NCBI RefSeq assembly: GCF_042453785.1
Contig: NC_091673.1
Coordinates: 6,226,501-6,290,500 of the forward strand
DNA length: 64,000 bases
Source: Malus domestica
Taxonomy: Eukaryota > Streptophyta > Magnoliopsida > Rosales > Rosaceae
Direction: 5' to 3'
Shown here: piece after piece, positions 44,401 to 55,080 of the stretch
Layout of the letters: every line of letters begins with the position of its first letter
Position numbering within the stretch: position 1 is the stretch's first letter
The notes under the pieces: model-generated
Seen by the model: the letters and a program-made list of their open reading frames with translations, nothing else
Told to the model about the DNA's origin: nothing
Databases searched by the model: none
Program-made: the position numbers and the translations under genes

Positions 44401-46006
44401 ATATCCAACTCTCCTTCTTTGGTATCTAGTCGTTTATACATATCGTCGTAAGCCGCTAACTTAGCTTCTCTGACAGCTTTCTTCGCCTCTTGCTTCGCTT
44501 TTCTATACCTTTCACCATTTTCATCGGTCCTCTCCTTGTATAAGGCTTTACAACATTCCTTCTTAGCCTTCACCTTTGTTTGTACCTCCTCATTCCACCA
44601 CCAAGATTCCTTTTGGTGTGGGGCAAAGCCCTTGGACTCTCCTAATACCTCTTTTGCTACTTTTCGGATACAACTAGCCATGGAATCCCACATTTGGCTA
44701 GCTTCCCCCTCTCTATCCCACACACATTGGGTGATTACCTTCTCTTTGAAAATGACTTGTTTTTCTTCTTTTAGATTCCACCATCTAGTCCTTGGGCACT
44801 TCCAAGTCTTGTTCTTTTGTCTTACTCTTTTGATATGTACATCCATCACCAACAAGCGATGTTGATTAGCCACGCTCTCTCCTGGTATAACTTTGCAATC
44901 CTTACAAGTTATACGATCCCCTTTCCTCATTAGAAGAAAATCTATTTGTGTTTTTGACGACCCACTCTTGTAGGTGATCACATGTTCTTCTCTCTTCTTA
45001 AAGAAGGTGTTGGCTAAGAAGAGATCATATGCCATTGCAAAATCCAAGATAGCTTCCCCATCCTCGTTTCTCTCCCCAAAACCATGGCCACCATGAAAAC
45101 CTCCATAGTTGCCTGTCTCCCTGCCCACGTGTCCATTTAAATCTCCTCCTATAAATAACTTCTCCGTCTGAGCAATTCCTTGCACCAAGTCTCCAAGATC
45201 TTCCCAAAATTTCTCCTTCGACCCTTTATTTTGTCCTTATCATTAAAACTCAAAGTTTTCAAGCACTTTTTATTAGTTTTCCTTAAAAAATTTAGTCATA
45301 AATATAAATATACTAATCGTAACATTTTTAACATTAAATGAATATATTTAAAAATAAAAATATTTTATTATTCAAATAATTAATGATGTTATTAATACCC
45401 AAGGACCTTGATAAAAAATTGAAAATGAATAGGATTTTAATTAATGGAGTAACAAAAAGAAGCATGCGAACCTAATTTTCCGGTTTAGAAACTCATGTTG
45501 TGTAATGTCATGGTAAAATTGGATCTCTAATTTCTGAAAATGCCATTTGCCAGATGAAGTTCAAGCAAGTCAAAACAGGGTTTATGGAGAAATTTGAAGG
45601 CTACTGGAGAGTCGAACCTCTTTTTGTCGATGAAAAAACCTGCTTTCCGTTTAAACCCAGGACATGGGCAGATTATAATTCTTGCACAGGAGGCAAAGGA
45701 AGGATTGGTTCAAGGGTGAGCTTGGAGCAACTGATCCAACCAACTATAGTTCCACCTCCACCGATTTCATGGTACCTAAGGGGAATCACCAGCAAGACTA
45801 CTGAGATGCTGATAAACGACATGCTTGCGGAAGCTGCCAGATTACGAGGAGAATTAAATCCTGGAGAGTCCAATAAAGAGATTGAAATGTCTCAGGACGG
45901 GCAAGTACTTAGTCATGTTGATAATGTGTCTAACATCAAAGAAAGATGGGCCCTTCATAGGAGGAACGCAAAGCAATGCCATCGGAGGCTACCGCCTGTC
46001 AAATGA
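35476..46006 (+). CDS. DUF220 family protein (START-like fold), gene with giant intron
   Basis: Five coding exons: 35476-35616, 35697-35846, 36271-36393, 36560-36703, 45554-46006; 1011 nt, 336 aa, every junction phase 0 with GT-AG borders. A 5'UTR intron is likely (donor CTGTAAGT at 34885; acceptor near 35464). Recognisable plant DUF220 features: an N-terminal polar helix region, PWVD-like [18 protein letters not shown], the [20 protein letters not shown] segment typical of START/polyketide-cyclase-like folds, [11 protein letters not shown], and [11 protein letters not shown] ... ISWYLRGI. Function is uncharacterised; a lipid or hydrophobic-ligand role would be inference from fold. Intron 4 (36704-45553, 8850 bp) is filled with transposons, yet its splice sites and the frame are intact. 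Confidence 0.85.
36704..37677. repeat. AT-rich low-complexity start of DUF220 intron 4
   Basis: From about 37130 on, a GGTACAAA-type word recurs (GGGTACAAACTAAAAAT, GGTACAAATTAAAAA), giving a loose degenerate repeat. No coding content. Confidence 0.4.
37678..37717. mobile_element. Left half of a small MITE split by retrotransposon sequence
   Basis: GGGAGTTTTAACAAAAAGCC ... GTTCACTTTAAC is the left end of the family seen at 11222-11370. Its right half resumes at about 45227 (CCCTTTATTTTGTCCTTATC ... CTTTTTATTAGTTTTCC, to 45292). Confidence 0.6.
37718..38335 (-). mobile_element. 5'-truncated RTE-type LINE copy with (CAA)n tail
   Basis: The minus strand encodes the C-terminal part of the same polyprotein as 42705-45236 ([33 protein letters not shown], then [20 protein letters not shown]). 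Its 3' end is a (TTG)n tail, seen on the plus strand as about nine CAA units at 37717-37743, the terminal microsatellite expected of RTE-clade elements. Frame is broken in places. Confidence 0.75.
39902..41260 (+). repeat. ~816-bp direct duplication with internal ~217-bp repeats
   Basis: GAGCAAGCAATC begins at 39902, 40119, 40717 and 40935. The 40119 and 40935 units are 816 bp apart and continue alike through GGTAATAATATGGTAGCTAG (about 40264 and 41081). Each 816-bp unit is preceded by a ~217-bp repeat of its first portion. Homology ends near 41260. Confidence 0.75.
41770..42444 (+). CDS. Coiled-coil protein ORF within the LARD-like element, unknown
   Basis: A clean 224-aa frame from ATG 41770 ([20 protein letters not shown]). 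Seen: an acidic/proline N-terminus with DLNL (an EAR-like motif, possibly fortuitous); a middle segment [20 protein letters not shown]; a predicted coiled coil at about residues 98-150 ([20 protein letters not shown] followed by [20 protein letters not shown]); and a Pro/Ser-rich tail with three [19 protein letters not shown] repeats. No Gag zinc knuckle, protease, RT or integrase motif. TATA-like TTTTTATAGG lies about 120 bases upstream and AATAAA about 70 bases downstream. An intact frame inside otherwise non-coding repeat suggests selection or recent insertion; function unknown. Confidence 0.6.
   Translation: MSGPSDRRFDLNLVEEAAPPSPDNIWRPSFVSPTGPLTVGDSVMKNDMTAAVVARNLLIPKDNRLLSKRSDELAVKDSLALSVQCAGSVSNMAQRLFARTRQVESLAAEVMSLKQEIRGLKHENKQLHRLAHDYATNMKRKLDQMKETDGQVLLDHQRFVGLFQRHLLPSSSGAVPRNEAPNDQPLMPPPSRVLSSTEAPNDPPPVPSLSGALPTAETSPKQPL
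42705..45236 (-). mobile_element. RTE-type non-LTR retrotransposon, endonuclease-RT ORF, 5' truncated
   Basis: An uninterrupted minus-strand frame of over 820 residues. Seen: the tail of an AP-endonuclease domain ([13 protein letters not shown], then QIDFLLMR and [11 protein letters not shown]); reverse transcriptase with [86 protein letters not shown] and the catalytic [10 protein letters not shown]; and a C-terminal [18 protein letters not shown] block. The endonuclease N-terminus is absent: homology stops at about 45236, after the [13 protein letters not shown] segment. Domain order and lack of a Gag ORF or RNase H fit the RTE clade. The frame is open, so insertion may be fairly young, but without the endonuclease start it cannot be autonomous. 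Confidence 0.85.
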
Positions 46007-46825
46007 TCGAATTCTGTTGAGTTAGTAAGCACTTATCTGTATTCCTTACTAATAGAAATTGATGTGTAATAGATCCGTCAATATTTCATTTCGTTTTATC
46101 CATCAAGTGTAGCGGCCTTAGTGCCGTGTAGCAACTCCTCTCCCTTTCGATTTTTCGATGAGGGTGGAGGATGAGATCGAGGATGATTCAATCCCCATGT
46201 AATATGTTCTGATTGCCTGTCAGAAACTATTTGTTGTGTCTGCCTTGTAAGCTAAGTTAATGCTGTAATGACGTTGAAAGAAGCTGCTATAAATTACACT
46301 AAACACATGTTTTTGTGGTCATTGCTTGTGAGGGGTGGACCAAAAAGTGCTTAAACCTAAACCCTACCATAAGCATTTTTTACTATTTTGAAGTGGTTTT
46401 ACCCCTTCCTAAGCATCACCAAACATGCCCAAAAAAAAGACGATATAAGCTTTTTTTTTCCTTCAATATACTCGGTATTTTCTACACTAAATGAACATTA
46501 AACACAAAAAACTAAAATGTAATAACAGTCGAGAATTCATTCAACGATGTGCAGTTACAGTATTTTGACAAGATACAAAACCTAGACGGATAGTCACAAT
46601 TCAAAATCAATCGTGTGAAGTTACATTGTGTGTTACTATAAAGTTTTCCTCTTTCTCCATCTGAATTTCTCTTTTTAGTTTTGAATACATGTGCTAGTGG
46701 TTTATCCACAATGTTACATAAGCTACGCAAGTTTCAAGCCTTTGAACTCCACAGAATGCAGACAGGCAACCAAGAATTGCCTCTACATTCTTACATCCAA
46801 GCCCCGGGGGCGAGGGCAACGCGAA
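46007..46825. other. Convergent 3' ends of the DUF220 and PANK genes
   Basis: No further gene. Should contain the 3'UTRs of both flanking genes. Confidence 0.4.
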
Positions 46826-49633
46826 TTACTGTGAGAGGTAGACACTGCAGTCTATACTTTGGTTTTCATTCAATTCCCCGTTTGGTGGATCATCACCCGC
46901 TGGGGATTGTTGCACTGACTGATGGACTTTCAAGTCATCAAAACCATGCTTTTCATAGCTCATGAATGAACCCAATGCTCCAAGAAATCCTTCGGCGTTT
47001 TAAGAACATTGCTTTTGCTTCACCTTTAGACCTGCAAATAAGGATCAATTGGATGAATTTTTAACCCCAAAACCACGAGGAAAGACGGATGAGTAAAAGA
47101 AAACCAAATCAGGCACAGAGCGTGACATCCGTCAAATTTTACATTTTGAAGATTGTTTTGACATAATTTATACTTCAATTCTCAGCATGAATCATTACTG
47201 ACGCATGAAAAGGGACATTAAATTCAGGCTTACCAGAAATGAACGCCAACAGCAATCGTGTCCATGGTGTAAGCATGACCCCGAATAAAAAATCCGGCAA
47301 AAATTATTCGCTTGAGCCCGAATCTCAGTGCATTCAAGTATGAGATCTGGAGAGAAGAAAAAAATATGAAACAATATGATCGGCATGTTAACAAAAATAG
47401 TTTCAATCTGGTGGTAAAGGTTGCGACAGAATCAAATAGTTTAAGAAATTTGATCCGTTGCAAGTGAGACGGGTTTCTTTGGCCACGGCTTACCTGTCCA
47501 ATATTATTTGAAATCATTCTTAAGAGGGACCGAGAAATATCTTCAGGTTTGTAATCTTTCAGCTCCTTATCGTCAGAAATTACCTTGCTGAAGCTAGAAG
47601 CAATGGCTGTTGATATAAGACCAATCTGTAATTGTCAGAAAAATTACATTGCAGTTAATAAGCGTGAGACGAAAGCTAATGGAAACCAGGATCCCCTCAT
47701 CATTGTTTAATTTAGGAACTCTTTTAATTTTGCATACAGAAATACGACCAGAACATGTCCAACATCCTATGTCGAAAGAGGGACGTGTCTGTCATGAATT
47801 TGCGTACCTTTGTATAGTCCATTCCACCATAGATGTCCCCGACAAGCATGTCTATCACTCTATTATTTCCCTGATGACTTAACTCGAGCAACTCGTCAAA
47901 ACTGAGACACAGTTGCAGCTTTGGTTACTAAGTGAAAATCATATAACGAGAATATCAATAGCTTTGCACTTAAGCAAAAGACAAACGTACTTCTTGCACT
48001 TTGTTAAAAGCTTCCCCAAACCCCAAAAGGTTCCACCACCAACACTGGTTCCACTTACTCGCTCAAACTTACCAGGTCCATCTACCTATCCAAGCGCAAG
48101 CATAGGACAATATGTCAAGCCTTAAAAAGGTTAAACATATGAAACTATTACAGTAAATAATGCATCAGCTTTGACGAGAATACCTTGATCATACTGACAC
48201 CAGAGCCAATATTGACAAGCAGATAAGGATATAGATCATCATGGTCAATCTTCACAAATTCTCTCTGACCATCCATGTATGTGAATGCTTCGCGTTGAAC
48301 CGCCTACTTAAATAACAATGAAAACGTCAATGCTATTCTCAGGCAAGAAAGCAAACAAGACAGAAATATCTCTATAAACAGAAGCTGAATTTTGCAAGTT
48401 CCACATTTCATGACTCATTCCCTTTGCTTTTCCTTCTGAAAGAAAACAGAGAGTATTTCCTCTCGTCTGAGCTCACTATTGCTCATCCCAATTCCCAACC
48501 CACACATTCTATGGATTACATGACATGACTTAAGAAACACACCAACTTGTGTATACCAATCTATGTAAGTGGTATTAGGATCCCACCTTGAGCAGAAAAT
48601 TTGATCCGGCCACAAGACAGTCCATTTCATCTGCCTTGTCAAGAGAAATCCCAAGCTTTTCTTTGAAGAGATCTGGGAATTTGTATGCCCCACCGCCTGT
48701 GGCCTGCTCACCATTGTCACGAGTCAATAAATTAGCTTGCATACGGAACAAGTACATGCCATAAACAGTCATAATAGTATGGCCAAGCTAAACACCTGTT
48801 TTTACCTTGATAACGCACTTCGCGCTCCCAGAAGCTCCTTCTTGTTGGGAGCCTGAAATCATCTACAACCATAAGCAATGACCCAAAACCAGCAAACGAT
48901 AAGTACAACTACGAACAAGCAGCTATATTCAAGGCATATATGATCTTCTTTCGTATTTCATTTTCAGAAGTTCAAATCTTCCGTAACTAAAAATTTTTCG
49001 CAGTAAAAAATATGGGAACCATTATTCAAGCTGAAGCACTTCATTTACCAATAAAAATGGTAGTTTCAACTTTCAATCCAAGATTTCAACATGAACATTT
49101 AGTTGAGCAAAACAAGGTTAAATAATCTCAGTTAGTGAAAAAAAAATGAATCTTCCCATTTCCCAAGTTGGATTGAAACGAAATGAGATACGAATGAATC
49201 AGGAGATGCAAAGCTAAGCAAATACCTAAACATTTAAGCATACCAGCAAGGAGAAGTTGCTTGGACCGAATGAAGTCTATACAGTCATTGATTTTCTCAG
49301 TTTCAAACTTTGCAAAATGGAGCTTCCCTTCAAGAACATGGCGCCCTCTATCGCCATTAGAAGCTGCTAAACTCTCATTCGAAGAAGAAGAAGAGTCGAC
49401 ACTGTTCGTTGAGAAATACACCAACTTTATCAAAGAACCTGCCAACGGGCAAAACAAATACAAAAACAATCGAAAAATCATGAGACTTTGAGGAATTGAC
49501 CTCCAAAAATAAAAAACCAGGTTATGATCGAGGAGAGTGAATTGCCTCCAATATCGAGAGCAAGGTGGGAAATTTGAGCTTCCGAATTGGTGGGTTTTGA
49601 AATCTCTGTAAGTTTAGTGCTCCCAGTTTCCAT
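46826..49633 (-). CDS. PANK: Pantothenate kinase (PANK1-like) with last-exon frameshift
   Basis: Ten exons on the minus strand: 49633-49546, 49438-49244, 48852-48806, 48703-48587, 48303-48184, 48085-47991, 47901-47808, 47625-47494, 47346-47234, 47031-46826. It catalyses ATP-dependent phosphorylation of pantothenate, the first committed step of CoA synthesis, in the cytosol. Seen: [16 protein letters not shown] (nucleotide-binding), [50 protein letters not shown], and [14 protein letters not shown]. Intron 1 starts GC, not GT. In the last exon one extra base after MFLK shifts the frame: as read, the protein ends at 46953 (359 aa, tail [14 protein letters not shown]), while the conserved frame ([20 protein letters not shown]) runs to 46826 (401 aa). 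No DUF89 domain, so it is not the PANK2 fusion type. Confidence 0.9.
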
Positions 49634-52600
49634 TTGGGTCGGCTTTCTCTTTTGATTTGATCTTTTTTTGGAATCAAATTGTAGAGTTGCCCCTCTGTAG
49701 TCTGCAATGCACCTAACGCATTTTATAAATTACTTTTTATTCAGGGTGGGGATATTCGATTCGATGACTTAAGATTTATCGAGAGATCACTCAGTTCAAT
49801 ATTAACCTTTGACTTTCAAAGGGAAGAAGGTAGCATCCTCTTCCCCCATTGGGTCATCCGTCGAAGGTTGTCTTGTAAGTTGTAATTTTGCGGGAAACTA
49901 AGCTGTCTGGAACAACTTTGTTGAGTCTTCTTCATTTATAAGTAAGAGATTTTAGACTTATTCTTAACAAAGATGAATTTTAACCATATTATAATTAGTT
50001 TATTGTGAGGCTTAGCACACATCTCTCTCCCTTAATATATATAATATCGTTTGTTTATAAAAAATAAAAAAACTTAAAATTTGAGTTTTAAACCTCCAAA
50101 GCTTCTCTAATTATTGGACTAAAAAATGTTTTAAATTAAAACTTATTTTTGGATCAAATTTAGCTTGGAAAATGAGCCAAGGATAGTGGTTGAGACTTAG
50201 TGCGAGGACCCAGTTGATGATGTTGTCGGCCTCTTGTGAAAAGACTAACAGCCCATGTGGTTGAACTGTTGGTTGATCAAACGGTCTATATTATTATTTT
50301 TTTAAATCAAATTTATCAATATGTTAAATCCAAGTTGAGCTCGAATATGAACAAATCTAACTATAAAAAAAATAAATCTAACGACCCAAAATTAAATGCA
50401 ACGATTAAAACAATTATAAAAAGTTATTTAAATAAAATTCACCCAAAAATCCTATTAATACATATGTATTTGTTCAAATATCCACAGAAATTTTCTTTTG
50501 TCTTACAACCCTATAAAAAAATTGAAATGGTCACCAACTCACCATTAAAGTATAGGTTTGGAGAAATTGATTCAAAGCAGTAACAACTTGTACTAAAAAT
50601 GTGATAAATAAGTAGCAACTAGTCCAACTCTCATTCTTATCTTGTGACATATAATTGGATATAAGTCAATAGTTTGTTCAGTTGCTTGTTTTCCCACCAA
50701 ATACTGTTACAATGATTGTCAACTGCTTTCCTCCTACCAAATTATTCTTCACTGCTTTCCACCAATTTGTTTGTCTTCGCCGACTCTACAAAACATTATC
50801 ATAAAATCATGTGATTTTGTTTTGGATTTCTACTAAATAAGTAAGAGAGCAAATTATAGGCAGCAAAGGTCGACGAACTATGAGATATTATATGTTAGGT
50901 CTTATCCAAATTTATGTCGGCCTCATTAAATCCCACATGGTCTTATCTAGTATGAAAGTTGTCACCCTCTTGCAAATTAACTTTGCAATCTAGGTAGTGG
51001 GGAATGCAGAAATCCTATCATATTTCACCGCATTGGTTCATGAAAAAGAGAGGAGTTACTTGATCAGCTTCAATTGGTTTTTTTTTTTGCTTCCCACAAT
51101 GTTGCAATAGAATGGTTGAAAATGGGGATGTTCCTGGTTCTAGATATGTAAATGTTTTTCTAGCGAATGAATGGAACCCTTTACCTTTTGCAGCCTCAAA
51201 TCTTGAACGTTTACAGTCAGGGCTTGAAGATTATGTTTTTACATTAAGAAACAAATGCATGGAGATTTCATATATGCCACAGAAATTGAAAGTTCCTTTT
51301 GTGAGTCTTGACACTTGAACTCTTGTAACTTGTAAGGGAGCATCTCAAGCTTGGTAGTGGAGTTGCATGCTCTGCAGAAAGCCGGAGTACTTGTCCGTGG
51401 ACATGTAGCTCGAAAACTGAGGTTTGTTTCATCACTTACATTCCGCTGCTTTTCAATTCCCTTTACTATATTGGAACCCTAAAGTATGTAGCAGAGTCAT
51501 CTGTGAGTGTGAGTTTGAGTCTGCAGATGCTTAAAAATCTTGTGATTATCCAGCAATTATGTAGTTATGTGACAAAATCCATTGTTTTGTTCGTCTTTTG
51601 TTTTCGTGTGTTTGCTTGTATTCATCTTTCCATGTGCTTGTTTTTCCTCTTTAAAGTTTAAGCCATATATTATACTTTAAAGATTTCTCACCTTGCTGTC
51701 CCTCATGCATGCCGTCACAACTCGTCAACTTTAAAGTTTCAACTTTCAAGGGTTAATTATTTGTTTAGTATGCCGACATACTATGTAATCGGTGTGTATT
51801 AATCATCTCTTGCGTTTGTGCTGTTTTCACATTAACACGATATGATGATCCCGAACTTCAAATCACTGGCCCACCCATAAATCTACAGCTGAGCAAAAAA
51901 ACCAATGTATGTCGACTATCTGGTGGGGTCTTGGTACCACGCTCTAGTGCCGTTGTAAGACTGCCACGTGTATAGCTAGACAATTGTCTCTATACATTAA
52001 AAAAGGTACCTATTAGTTGGAATGGAGTGCCAATTGGATGAAGTTGGACTGTGCCGCTGTGGTATTGTAAGCGAGTCGAGTTGTCCAAGTTTTGAACCGA
52101 GTCATATTTCAGTTCAGAACTACTTTGAATTGGGTTGAATCGGTTGACCATGAGCCTTATCCCAAATTGCATTTGGGTATAGGGGCTGTTGCTTGGAAGT
52201 CGCATGCATGGAGTCAACTCATTGTGCGGAGAAATTCGGAGGTTCAGCATCTGGATCACGTGTTTGTGAACTTAAAATACAAAATTAGAACACCACATAC
52301 CTCACCCCTCCTAATTTGTCATGCTAATTCTATCCCACTTTAACCCCACCCTCCCTCTCACATCAACCCCAATCCAGTTTCTTTACCTAAGAACTTCCCC
52401 ATTGTGAGAATTATACAGCAGTCCTCAACCAGCATTTCTCGAAGAAAAAGTGGTGACATTCGCCGAAAAAATTGATGTAGATCAAATGCACAAAGAACAT
52501 GCATGTATATATATTTTTAGTACGTATTATTGAGCTCTCAAATACATTAATTCACTTATGTGTATGTGATTTTTCTATGAACTCTCACGACCAAGAAAAC

Positions 52601-52735
52601 AAGGCCTATCAGAAGCCACTTAATTAAAAAGGAGTATATATATAATAGAAGTATGAGACCAAAAAAAAAGGACGGATCATTGATCACACAATTAACTTCT
52701 GAATAATAATTAGTCACTCAAGATTGTATTATAGA
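49634..52735. other. Intergenic, mostly AT-rich
   Basis: Includes the PANK promoter (right of 49633) and the GolS 3' flank. One 68-aa frame at 51112-51318 (RLQSGLEDYVFTLRNKC, MPQKLKVPF) has protein-like composition but no match I recognise; it may be a gene fragment. No RNA gene seen. Confidence 0.35.
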
Positions 52736-54198
52736 TCAAGCAGCAGATGGAGCAGGAAGGTATGGAATGGTTGGCTCCGGCAGGGAAACCATGATCGACA
52801 GCGGCTTTGAGAAAGTTTCTTCCTCCGCAGTTACTGGGTTTTCAGCCTTGAAATCCAGGGAATCGTCGTTGTAAATTTCCCACCATTTGGCCACTAAGAC
52901 CTTGATATCCTCTCTGTCCATGTTAGCTTCCTTGCCAGTATACCTCCATGGTTTTGATCCCTATAATTAAGAAGAAACAATTCATTAAGAGTGATTAATT
53001 AAATTAAATACGCGTAATCAATCTGTTAAATAGTACTTACTGCAGCACAGTAGTGAACCACGTTTACTTGATCAAGCTGCACGTTCTCTGGGTGGCGCCA
53101 AAGATTGGCTAGAACTAGGTTGTATATATTTGGTATGGGTTTGTAAGTCTTTTGGAAGAACATGTTCAAGAAATCCTGTAAAACAAACAAAAAGATTTTA
53201 TTAATCTCAATTCACAGTGAAATTATTATGTCACAAGGCAGAAACAACCCCACATAAATTTCGCTCAGTTAATTTAAAAATAATCAAAATTTCCAATCAA
53301 CTTTCCTGTTCTGCAAAAGGGGTGGGTGGGACAACTTGCAGTGTCTGAAGAAGGCTGTTGTAAGTCAAGCGGCTAGGCTCGAACACAAACATTCCGGCGT
53401 TGAAGTACAGTGGAGGAGGAGAGCCCATGTCCGCAGGCCATGAAACCTTGTCAGGGCACTGCTGGCAATACCCAATTTTGTGTTGAGGTGAGTGACTCCA
53501 AGTTTTCTCACAGAAGCAGTCCATCACAGCGTAGAAGTAGCCATTAGGCGTGGCAAACAGGTGATCTATGTTCTCATACACTTGGATATCCGCATCCAAA
53601 TATATCATTTTGCTGTACTCCTCAAACTGCATATATATAAGTTCCATATACTCAAATATATACTGATGCCATGTATACATATTTATTGTAACCATAAGAA
53701 ATGCATGTGCGCATATTTTGTTCACCAGACAGTCTGATATTATGTTGTACGACAATTGATTTAAATCATTGGCAGACTAATTTCATTCGACAGTTTGACA
53801 ACATATTAGATGTTTATACGTTATCATGATAAATATCAATATATGGTATGGTTTTACATACTTACATTCCAAATACGGAGCTTCGAGTAGTTGATGACAT
53901 AGTAGGCCATTGCAAACTTGATCTGGTTCTCAGGAGGATAAATAGGTTCGATCTCTTGGACAATACAGCCCTGAGACCGTAATATCTCACGGTGCTCCTC
54001 CGGCACGTCCGGCAATATTGCAACCACAAGAGAGTATTCACTCTTCACTTTGCGTAGGCCCTTAGCCAAACCCACAACCCCTTTGACATAATCAGCATCA
54101 CCGGCTAAAAATGTCACAAAGGCCCTCTTGGAGTAGCCTGTAGTAGTACTGTTGCTGGTTGCCTGCAACACATCAGCTGGAACTTCTGGTGGTGCCAT
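52736..54198 (-). CDS. GolS: Galactinol synthase (GT8)
   Basis: Four exons: 54198-53866, 53626-53306, 53175-53041, 52960-52736; 1014 nt, 337 aa. It transfers galactose from UDP-galactose to myo-inositol, forming galactinol, the first step toward raffinose-family oligosaccharides in the cytosol. Seen: RAFVTFLAGDADYVKGVVGL, DxD motif in MIYLDADIQVYENIDHLF (residues 122-124, Mn/UDP-sugar site), FYAVMDCFCEKTWSHSPQ, IGYCQQCPDKVSWP, PPLYFNAGMFVFEP, FAEQDFLNMFF, NVVHYCAAGSKPWRYTGKE, and the hydrophobic C-terminal pentapeptide APSAA that marks the family. Length is normal. Oddity: the intron 2 donor reads CAG|GAAAGT, so correct splicing would need a GA-AG intron; read-through adds ES and stops. Family members are often drought-, cold- or heat-inducible. 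Confidence 0.92.
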
Positions 54199-54695
54199 TG
54201 CCTTGATTTTTTGTGCTGAATAGTAGTAAAGGGAAGATGTTGGGGTGATTTGGAAAGTTGCAGAGAGTGGTTTGATGAAAATTATTAGGTTGGTGTGTTG
54301 AGAAATGAGGAGTGTGGGGAAAGTAAATTTGTTACACTGATGAAGCCACCCTACTAACCTTTGTTCCTGAGTTGCAATCTTGCCCCTTTGGATGCTTTAA
54401 ATAAACAAATGAGGACTAAATGCATGTCAGATGAATCCAAATGAAACCCAAATGCAAAGTTCCAATTTTATTTTTAATTGTATTTTTATTTTTATAAATA
54501 ATGTTCTATTGGGGTTTATGATGGTATTGGAGAGAAATAAAAAAACAAGAATGAATGAATGAACAATGTTTGTTGTTCAAACCCACCATTCATCTAAATT
54601 GGGTAGCCTTATCATCAAGAATCAAGATGGACGGCTGAGATTAATGGGAGGTAATAAGGTCATGGTCAATAGAAAACACAGGAGGCTCCATTTAG
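54199..54695. other. GolS upstream region
   Basis: Likely promoter of the minus-strand GolS gene. A TATA-like TTTATAAAAATAAA on the minus strand lies at about 54485-54500; the start site is uncertain. Confidence 0.35.
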
Positions 54696-55080
54696 GCGGT
54701 GTATTCAATTGAGAATTTGAGATACTTTAATAGATTTATAAATCTATGGATTTTTATGGAGTTTAATTGATTTGTAGAGATTCCATTTAAAATTTTGATT
54801 CAATTCCCTCGAAATCTCATGGGGAGATGTGAGATTTGTGGATGCTTAGAATATACTACAAAATATCTTCAATTCCCTCTAATTCCTCAACTTTCTCAAA
54901 TTCTTTCAAATCATTTTCTAATTGAATACACCTGGAATGTTATAAACTTATTTAAAATCCCAATTGAATACATCTGGATTTTTAAGGATTTTAATAAACT
55001 ATCTTAAAATTCTAATTGAATATACCTTAATTTCAGAGAATCACTTAAAATCTTAATTAAATATCCCTAAATTCATTAAA
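54696..55080. mobile_element. MITE-like AT-rich inverted repeat
   Basis: Left GGTGTATTCAATTGAGAATT and right blocks CTAATTGAATACACC (about 54920), CAATTGAATACATC and TAATTGAATATACC are inverted relatives, with the end repeated several times at ~60-70-bp intervals. The boundaries are unclear. Confidence 0.45.
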
